A DNA stretch of 64,000 nucleotides from Collybia mongolica (taxonomy: Eukaryota > Basidiomycota > Agaricomycetes > Agaricales > Clitocybaceae). Location: NCBI GenBank assembly GCA_013420905.1, contig JAAXNY010000008.1:3224001-3288000 (forward strand), written 5' to 3'. The notes under the pieces were generated by a model, which did not search any database, was not told where the DNA came from, and saw only the letters and a list, made by a program, of their open reading frames with translations. The position numbers and the translations under genes are program-made. This document shows, piece after piece, positions 56,547-64,000 of this stretch; position 1 is the stretch's first letter, and the number at the start of each line of letters is the position of its first letter.

Positions 56547-59494
56547 ATGCCACCTGGGACTCCTTACAACTCATTTGTGCCCCCATACCGCATTCGCGTC
56601 GACAATTTTGCGGAATCGCAACATGGAGAACAGCCTGCTTTACATTTGCTCACACATACCCATTCCGACCATATAAATGGACTCTCAGCCCAGTCGTTCG
56701 GATACACCGTCATATGCTCGCAGGATGCGAAGGAAATGCTCTTGAGACATGAAGTATTCGCCGAGCGGGAGCTGCATGAGCTGGAATTGAAGGCTGAGAA
56801 GACGCGCACATATTCCCACTTGAAAGTGGGCCCTTTCCTGCAACCGGATAGCAGTATTGATCGTACCGGCTCTCGGGACCTTCTGGTGCGTTCTTTTACC
56901 AATCTGAGTACCCCTACGCACCTGAATCTGGAACAGAAAACGGTCCCGCTGCATACTCCGATTGTAGAGGAGCTTTCCGATGGCGAACGTGTTACCATTA
57001 CATTGCTTGACGCAAACCATTGTCCAGGGGCCGTGATGTACGATCTCCTCACGTCCCTTCTTTTACTGTTCATCAAAACTGCCCAATATAGGTTTCTGAT
57101 AGAAGGTGCTCGAGGGGCGGTGCTGCATACCGGCGACTTTCGAGCAGAACCTTGGTTTTGCGACTCCCTGACTCGCAATCCATACCTGCAGCCATACCTC
57201 GCACCTCGCACCTCTCCTGTAGAGTATTCAGACTTTAAGAAACCCATAACGCCTTTTGGGAAGACGCTAGATACTATCTATCTTGATACGGCTTGTGTGT
57301 TATCGACACTGACCGTTCCTACCAAGGTGAAAAAAGTACATCATTGCTGTAATGTCTAAAATTCACGATATTCATCTTGTAGAATCGAGCTACAGCAGGA
57401 CTCATTGAGCTCATGAAACTGTTTCCGGAAACCGTTTATTTCTTCATCAACGCTTGGACATGGGGTTACGAGGATATCCTCAAAGCAATTTCTCAAGAGT
57501 TCCAGAGCCAGGTAGCAACGATAATCGCTTAACATCGCATCGAGCTCACCACCTGCAAGATTCATGTAGATCGATACAAGTTTTCGATCTACCACCACAT
57601 ATTGGATCCTTTTCTTCGGGCTATCACGACCAAGGACCCTTCTTCCACGAGATTCCATGCATGCGAGCGATTTCATCGTTGTGAATATGTTGCGGTTGAT
57701 AAGGAAGACAGCTCTGGCGATTCCTACTCAAATTGCACCAGCCACATGGGGAAGCGTGTGATTTATGTGAACCCGGTAACAATGGGCTCTGGGAGCTGGG
57801 ATCTATACCTTCAGGACACCAGAGTCCGTTTGATCAGAGGAGAAACCATTAATAACCTGGTATGCTGGTACATGTTCGATCCTTGGTTCATTCCCATTCT
57901 AAGTCGATTTTTTTAGCTCGTGCCTTTATCCAGACACTCGCCCCTCCCGGAATTGCGGGAGTTTATATCACTCTTTCGACCCCGTAAGGTGGTGCCCAAT
58001 ACACTTGAACCCCGGTTCAACGGTCTTGATTGGCTAGCAGTCAATAACATGTTCAAGGATTGCCTCCGCCAGGATGTAGGCAGTCCTGAGAGACCCCTTG
58101 GAGAGTTCCCCCGTCTCGAGGAGATTCATGAAAATTTGGGCGACGAGGATGTCGCATTGAAGAACTTGGTTGGCGATGGCGCGACGGACCTTGCTGAGCG
58201 TTGGGCAGACCAAGGCAAGCTGGAGAAGAAATTAGAGATTTTGCAGGGATACTTGGCTCCATCAGAAAACGCAGTCATACACCGCGCGCTGGGTGTTAGA
58301 GACCCCAGCTCTCCAAAGAACACTTCAACCTGGAACCTAAAGGGAAAGGAAAAGGCCGCAGCATGGTACGCAGATAGCGAAGACGAATCGGAGGGCGCAC
58401 TCAGTGATGACGAACGAGGAAAAACTGCCCATCGGCTGTTTGCAGAGCTGGCTGGGGTCACAGATCAACAACACGAATGGTGGATTCCCTCTCCTTCACA
58501 AAGCCTCGACAATAATTCACTTCCACCCATCCTCGGCGGGGTTGAGAAGCCTTCTGCGAAAGCGTCTGGTGCCGCGTTCCCAGGAATACATCGTTTGACC
58601 CCCGCCTCCTCGCCTGTCCGCCTATTTCCACGCAAACGAAGTCAGGGCGAGAAGCGACAACTCGAATATTTTCCTCCTCAAACACCACCACGCCCTGAGA
58701 AGCGTCTGCTCACCAGAAACGTCGCTCTTGCGTCACCGTTTCAGGTGTCGAGGCACCTGGAACAGTCTGGATCTTCGGGCAACATGCAGCTTGCTGATTT
58801 CCCAATTGCATCAAGTAGTCGGCTTCCACTGTCAGCTCGTGCATCTCCCCCTCTGGTTGAGCTGAACAACCGCGTACTTCACCGTGGATTCTCGGACCCC
58901 ATCGATGCAAACGAAGCCTCCAAGCCGGTGAATCGCCAGACGATCACGAATGTCTCTCTGTTAGACGAGAACTCATCTCGTGACGGTGCACGACGTCACG
59001 GACCCATCGATCCACAACATAGAAATACTCCCCCTAATCCGCAAATTCGTAAACCAGGATCCCAACACTCTCCGAATACATCTCCAAGGTTTAACGCGTC
59101 CCGGAAGCTGCAACGTAATGCCCACCCCCACCCAGTTAAACCGCCCGGTAAGGCGGAATCGAGGGTGCAATCCGAGAGGCTCCGGATTGCGGAGCGTTTG
59201 GCACAAGCCCGCCCTGACCTCGTGGCCCCATCATACCGCGCGAAACGGGCAGCCCTTCTTGCCCGAGAAGCGAAACGTGAAACTAGGACCTCTCCCGGAC
59301 GGAGAACTAGCTCCGAGCGCACATCTCCCTTTCTGACTACCACAGAAACTATGCTTTCATTTGAGACTGTGGACGACGATGATGGGGGTATGGACTGGAA
59401 TCGTAGTAGAGAGCTTGCAGAGGCTTTGCGAGCTGATATTGCCAACGGACGACGACCCATGTTGCCGGCCTTGGTTTGTGCGGAAAGCCAGTAG
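56547..59494 (+). CDS. SNM1/Artemis-family metallo-beta-lactamase (beta-CASP) DNA nuclease (910 aa)
   Basis: DNA repair nuclease of the Pso2/SNM1-Artemis group, acting on crosslinked or hairpin DNA ends in the nucleus. Exons 56547-57037, 57092-57326, 57383-57511, 57560-57859 and 57917-59494. Metal-binding motifs are present: HTHSDH (37-42), DANHCPG (155-161), HTGDFR (176-181, Asp 179), and in the beta-CASP part IYLDTACVL and PLSRHSPLPELREF (about 389-402, His 392). From about residue 430 the protein is a long low-complexity tail rich in Ser, Pro and Arg, as in Artemis. Intron 1 is 54 bp without a stop, so retention would add 18 residues. An upstream ORF precedes the ATG. Confidence 0.93.
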
Positions 59495-59664
59495 CCGCAT
59501 AGATTGCCATTTCTATCGTCGATGCAGGGGGGTTGTGGATGAGGGCTCGGATTTGATTGACTATGCAAAACTTATGCACATATGAGTGAGATATGGACGC
59601 TTTACTTCAATATCCCATTATGATACCATAGATTAGATGAATCGAAAATAAGGACGGAAATCTT

Positions 59665-61078
59665 TCACCAAACAGGGTTTTTCTCTGGAGCTCGGTCAAA
59701 ACAGACAGACAGCTGGTAGTCGCCCAATCGCCGAGCCCATCGATATATTTTCAGGCTACTGGCCATTGCCTTCTGTCCTTCCATAAAGACGGTTCGATCC
59801 TCGCTCTTCTTCCAGTACGCCTGGAAACTCTTTTGCCTGTCGTAGATTAGCATGGATGCGTCGTCCCCGAACTGGTGTAGTGATATCTGGAGCTTGATGA
59901 GGAAAGCCTTGTCCCCGTGGATGTTGGCAGGAGGGCTCCCCAAATCCGTCTCTATCTGCGACTGGGAATCCTCTATGGAATCGAAACGGTTGACGACAAG
60001 TCGCGCGCCTACCAGACCAGATGGTGTATTGTTTTTTTCGAAAGTTACGGTGTGCCAAGTCCCACCCTTGAGGGTACGGCAGCGTTGCTTATGGACTTTC
60101 CAGTCTTCGCGTTGACACTCTATACGGTTACATCAGTGTATGACACTCCATAATTAACATCCTAACGGCTCACCAGTTCCACAGTATGAAACTGTAAGGC
60201 ACTGTGTACATCTACTTGTGACTCGCTTTCCGCAGATTTCGCACCCAGGGAGGCTGTTTAACTTTCCCAGATCACGCATGTTTAAGGGCCCAAGAGGAAG
60301 CAAGAATGTGAGCCGGTGAGAGTCCTCTTTCGGCTTCCGTTGAGGCTTGTATTCTGATGAGAGACGTTTGCTATTATGTGAGAGAAGTTTGAGCATCGTT
60401 TTCCTCTCTAATTCAGTTGTTGAAATTGACACGATTGAATGGTCAAATATCTGGCTCAGGCGGTCATACAATGAAGTTTTGTTCGTCTGGTTCACGACCT
60501 TGTATAAAAGTCCAAAAAGAGGAACTTCGGATTTTCCTAGTAGATCTTTGAGTGGGAACGAGAAGAGATCGACAATCTATAGCACTCGGTGATTAGTCCT
60601 GCTCTTTAAATAGATAAGGAAGACTCACCCTGACAACTATGCCCCATTCTTCCATAGTGTCCAAGAGAACAAAATCTCTCCCCCCCTGGTCATAATGCAT
60701 GGAGAATGCGAGGAGAATCTGCCTCACTTCTTTGAATGTATCCTCCCTGGCTGTTGATGTCCCCCGACGTGGTGTGTTCGTGCCAGACATGGCATTCTCA
60801 TACGCTTCTGTAAGATTGCCTCTGGACACAGCTTCCATGAGCGGTTTCGGAGACTTCCAACTTTGTAAATTCGAGGGATTGAATGGTGTAGTCTTGATTA
60901 GGTCTGTGAATCTCTGAGAGGCGTCCAGAGCCTGTAAAAGGAGCTTGTTGAGTCCATCGTCCGGGATTTTGGTGTTCTTCGGGAGTTCTACACCCATGGC
61001 TGCAAGTAGAACCACTATATCTTCACGAAGGATATCCGAGCCCATGATAGGCGATGATAAGGTCGAACGTTGTGGGTG
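59665..61078 (-). CDS. MYND-type zinc-finger protein (435 aa or more)
   Basis: Exons 61078-60629, 60576-60174 and 60119-59665 join in frame (introns of 52-54 bp). A MYND finger spans exons 2 and 3: CEICGKRVTSRCTQC, then VSYCGTECQREDWKVHKQRC, with spacing C-x2-C-x7-C-x2-C-x4-YC-x3-C-x7-H-x3-C. MYND fingers mediate protein-protein contacts. The long N-terminal part (DILREDIVVLLAAMGVELPK, TMEEWGIVVRIVDLF) looks helical and is unrecognised. The first in-frame ATG is 61045, but the frame is open to 61078, and an exon-like frame at 61250..61095 (MPKYFMTRSFEETWIQTL) may be the true 5' end. The gene is convergent with the SNM1-family gene, 170 bp apart. Confidence 0.82.
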
Positions 61079-61250
61079 CTGGACAAGTACTTACGGAACC
61101 AAAACTTGTTTGGGCCGTACTATGGAAAGCAAATACAGCCACGTTTCGATCACAAGCTTTTCTCCAACTTTCTGTCATATTCTTTTTCCCTACCGTCAAC
61201 GTCTGAATCCAGGTTTCCTCAAAGGATCTCGTCATGAAATACTTAGGCAT

Positions 61251-61751
61251 CCATGGCGCCAAGGTTTCTCATTGCGGCGACGCCAGAAGTTGCTCGACTT
61301 GGAATCAAAGTAGCTCAGTAGACCGAATTTCAAGCTTGTGGTGATCGTGAGCTTTGTTGTAATACACCAAATTACGTGAGTGACTACTCTCATCACCAAA
61401 ACAGTGCCTCCAACCTTCCTCAAGATCAGAGTCCATTGTTATCCGAACTCCGGCCTGATCGATTTGGTGATGACGCCGGTGAATTGCAGGAAGGAGCAAG
61501 ATTGCAGGGTTTTCCACGCAGATTTGGTGGGCCTAACAGGCACCTGATTTAAGCCAAGAGCTTTTTCGGTCTCCCATCTCGCCAACAAACCACCATGAGG
61601 TGGACACCGCTATCATAATACAACAATCCACAACTTGCATCGAACTCGGGCTTGAAGGCGCTGGCCGAATTCTCCACGCTGCGCAGTAAAAAGCTCTTAC
61701 AGTTGCTATACCCGGATACTAGGCCCCACCAAGTCAACTCTCTAAGCTAAA
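61251..61751. other. Region between MYND gene and second membrane-protein gene
   Basis: Two minus-strand frames look protein-like, 61737..61549 (LLRSVENSASAFKPEF inside) and 61517..61305 (MDSDLEEGWRHCFGDESSHS inside), but I could not connect them to each other or to the MYND gene by splice sites. They may be 5' exons of it or remnants. The promoter of the gene at 61752 must also lie here. Confidence 0.3.
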
Positions 61752-63076
61752 ATGGCACCTTCGCACAGACTGGTACAACTTGTTGCGGTGATGTGCGAAT
61801 CACTACTCGTTGGTCAGTACAATCCATACAATCTTCACCTGTAGATTAATGTCAAATCGCGGCTTTTCAGGTGCATATGCTGTACTTCTTGGCGTCGTAA
61901 TTTGGATTTTATGGTGAGTGTCATTTCGCTTCGGGTGCTGAGGATATTTCATTGACCTACCTTGCACAAAGTACACGGCCAACGCCCAGAACACACAAGA
62001 TTCTTTTCACTTCCTCAATCGCGATGTTCATAATCTCCGTCATACATCTGGGTCTCGTAATGCAGGAGGTCGCTTCCACACCCGTTCCTGTAGGGAATTT
62101 TCAAACGCAGATAGTGCTTTCTGCATTCCAGGTGTGTAATCTTTCCCAATATACCATGTGCTACAGTGGGTCATGAGAATCTCTATAGTTCATTATAGGG
62201 GACCTTGTTCTCATCTGGAGGTGAGCTCAACTAAGTCAATACATACCCTACCCCGAACACTAATTTGCATAGAGTCTGGGTTATCTGGGGCCGGAATTAC
62301 TGGATTGCATGCGGTCCTCTGGCTATCATGATAGCGGCAGCAGGTTCGTTGATTCTACCCGACCCAAACTCTCAACTGACATCTTGATTCTGATCTTATG
62401 AGCTAGGGTTGACATTCAATCTCGCCACTGGCACAGAGACGCGTTCTTTCTACACCGCCGCACCGGTCGCATTAATAGTAGCGAATACTTCCATCTGCAC
62501 TCTTCTCATAGCTGGGCGCATCTGGCAAGTGAATCTGCCTGTCTTAAAAGGATTATCGAGCTTATGTCTTTCAGGTACATGCGGTATCAGCTCAAAAAAC
62601 TCAGCGGGGGCTCTAGCAGCTCCAGGAGCTACATAGGGGCGCTTGCCCTGATTATTGAATCAGGGGTACTCTATGCTCTCTCTCAGGTATGAGGCATGGT
62701 GCTGAAATCAAGTTTAAATTTCACTTACGTAGCAACAGCTTTGCGGGCTTATTTTGAACCATATCAAAAGCCCAGGAATGCCTATTATGTTGAACCTAGA
62801 AATTCCGCTGATCGTATGTTAAATTTTTCCTTTTTTTGCTTGTCTCACCAAAAGTTCGACCAGGGAATCCTTCCGACTCTCATCATCGTCCTCGTCCACT
62901 TCGATATGGTGCCTGGAACGAGCACTTCGAAGCGTTACGCCCAGAACACGTCCTTTCAGGGGAGGTCTCATATCACATTGAATACAATTCGGACGGAGAC
63001 GACGGTAAATTTGGGTGGTAGGATGGAGTTCAAAACCGGTTCTGTCGCGTCGGGCTTCGAGATCGAAAGAGCGTAA
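61752..63076 (+). CDS. Multi-pass membrane protein (296 aa, nine exons), paralogue of 51411
   Basis: Exons 61752-61812, 61871-61913, 61972-62131, 62189-62220, 62273-62343, 62407-62524, 62575-62686, 62733-62813 and 62864-63076. Exons 2, 4, 5 and 6 have exactly the same lengths as in the gene at 51411, and intron phases agree. Hydrophobic segments include AYAVLLGVVIWIL, IAMFIISVIHLGLVM, FIIGDLVLIWRVWVIWGR, GPLAIMIAAAG and GILPTLIIVLVHF. Intron 6 uses a GC donor (GCAAGT at 62525). Function unknown; probably a seven-helix plasma-membrane or endomembrane protein. Confidence 0.85.
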
Positions 63077-63112
63077 TCGATTGGCTCTGACCCTGCTTGA
63101 CTAGTTATCATG

Positions 63113-63142
63113 GTATTTATAGTATTTATGGTATTTATAGGT
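63113..63142 (+). repeat. Short tandem repeat GTATTTAT
   Basis: Three to four imperfect copies of GGTATTTATA just after the membrane-protein gene. Confidence 0.5.
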
Positions 63143-64000
63143 GGACGAAGTATGTACGATATACGACGCTGCATTTGCTTAGACTGTTACTTCAGTCGAA
63201 CCAACATCAACTTGACGCAGGAGTCTCAGTGGAACGATGGAACTTTCCTCAAAGATGCCACACCAGGAATATGTCCGCAATGCGATCACGGGAACGACCA
63301 TAAGGCTTAGCCAGGGTGTTTCCCAAGCATTTCCCCACTCGTCACGATCTCAAGATACAACCTCCTTTCTCCGACCGCCTTGGACGCTTCGCAGACGCTC
63401 AAATTATCACCTGGATTTGTATCTTCACGGCAGTGTAAAAGATGGGAATTAGATGTATCACTTTGGCGCGGTGGGGGCTCCAAGGGGTTTCAAATATGCT
63501 GTTAGAGTGGCTATGTATGACTACTAAGACAATGTACGTACTTCCAAAAGATGTGCCCTGAAAATGATACATTGATGCTTGTATAGATCCCCGGGGATCT
63601 ATTACGAACATCAGATGTATATGATTGACGATAGCAGAACGGCACTCATGAAAAGCTGCAAAAACAGATGGTGACCCCGCGGCGTCCGGAACGAAAAAAT
63701 TGTGTGATAAAAAAAAATGATGATTGGAACTTGGAACCATCTGGAAAATTCACTCTGAATCAACCAAGCTTGTCCAGTCATCTTGTGGACGCTTACGACG
63801 GCCTGATCTGATAGGCCGCTTCGCCGTACTAACGTACATGTGGCCCAGATATAAGTGCTTTCCCAATACTCCCACGGAAGCTGATCAGCGCTGATGTCCA
63901 AGGCCAAGAAACTCCCTAGATCTATCAACTTTGATATACCTTGTCCGGAAAATTGTCGGAGAGTAGGCGAAGCGGATCGCCCATTTCTCTGCCGGCATTT
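63143..64000. other. Right edge, possible 3' end of a minus-strand gene
   Basis: A minus-strand frame open from the right side (63928..63611 and beyond) includes the protein-like DISADQLPWEYWESTYIWAT. It could be the end of a gene that continues past the window, but I recognise no family and cannot place its stop or introns. Nothing else is supported. Confidence 0.25.

Overview
This window looks like the nuclear genome of a mushroom-forming basidiomycete (Agaricomycete). The evidence is a set of class I hydrophobin genes with four short (about 52-60 bp) introns at identical positions, other genes packed with 50-60 bp introns, a chromodomain Ty3/Gypsy element, a Ty1/Copia element, and several DNA transposon families. 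No tRNA, rRNA or CRISPR array was found.

Layout, left part (1-50.4 kb): a hydrophobin cluster arranged as three related units, heavily invaded by transposons. Unit A (1-9.3 kb) carries a truncated hydrophobin at the window edge, an intact one at 3305 (+) and one at 6952 (-). Unit B (24.75-41.9 kb, split by a Copia element) carries hydrophobins at 32723 (-), 35977 (+) and 39624 (-). Unit C (43.4-50.4 kb) keeps one hydrophobin (46315, -) whose fourth intron holds a 1.42 kb DNA transposon. Unit B is a mosaic: its left half is nearly identical to C and its right half nearly identical to A, with the switch confined to about 45 bp near 34.65-34.69 kb.

Transposons: 9322-16599 is a 7.28 kb inverted structure of two apparently identical 2.86 kb CACTG...CAGTG elements facing each other around a 1.55 kb centre that encodes a 479-aa acidic protein with six SSDE-type repeats. 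A Gypsy/chromovirus (16700-22798, 419 bp LTRs) and a Copia element (25206-31664, 382 bp LTRs) are both young, and each is broken by one in-frame TGA best read as a former CGA. All six LTR-LTR differences in these two elements are CpG transitions, which suggests cytosine methylation and deamination of transposons. The Copia element is further split by a 1.2 kb solo LTR. Also present are two internally deleted Tc1/mariner-like copies (one in each of units A and B), a deleted hAT element with a clean 8-bp target duplication, and the intron-resident TIR element.

Layout, right part (50.4-64 kb): unique, gene-dense, ordinary host DNA. In order: a nine-exon multi-pass membrane protein (51411, +), a secreted ferritin-like-domain protein with a Ser/Thr-rich tail (54664, +), an SNM1/Artemis-type metallo-beta-lactamase nuclease (56547, +), a MYND zinc-finger protein (about 61078, -), and a second nine-exon membrane protein (61752, +) paralogous to the first. 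All exon coordinates are my own reading of splice signals and reading frames; no transcript or database search was available.
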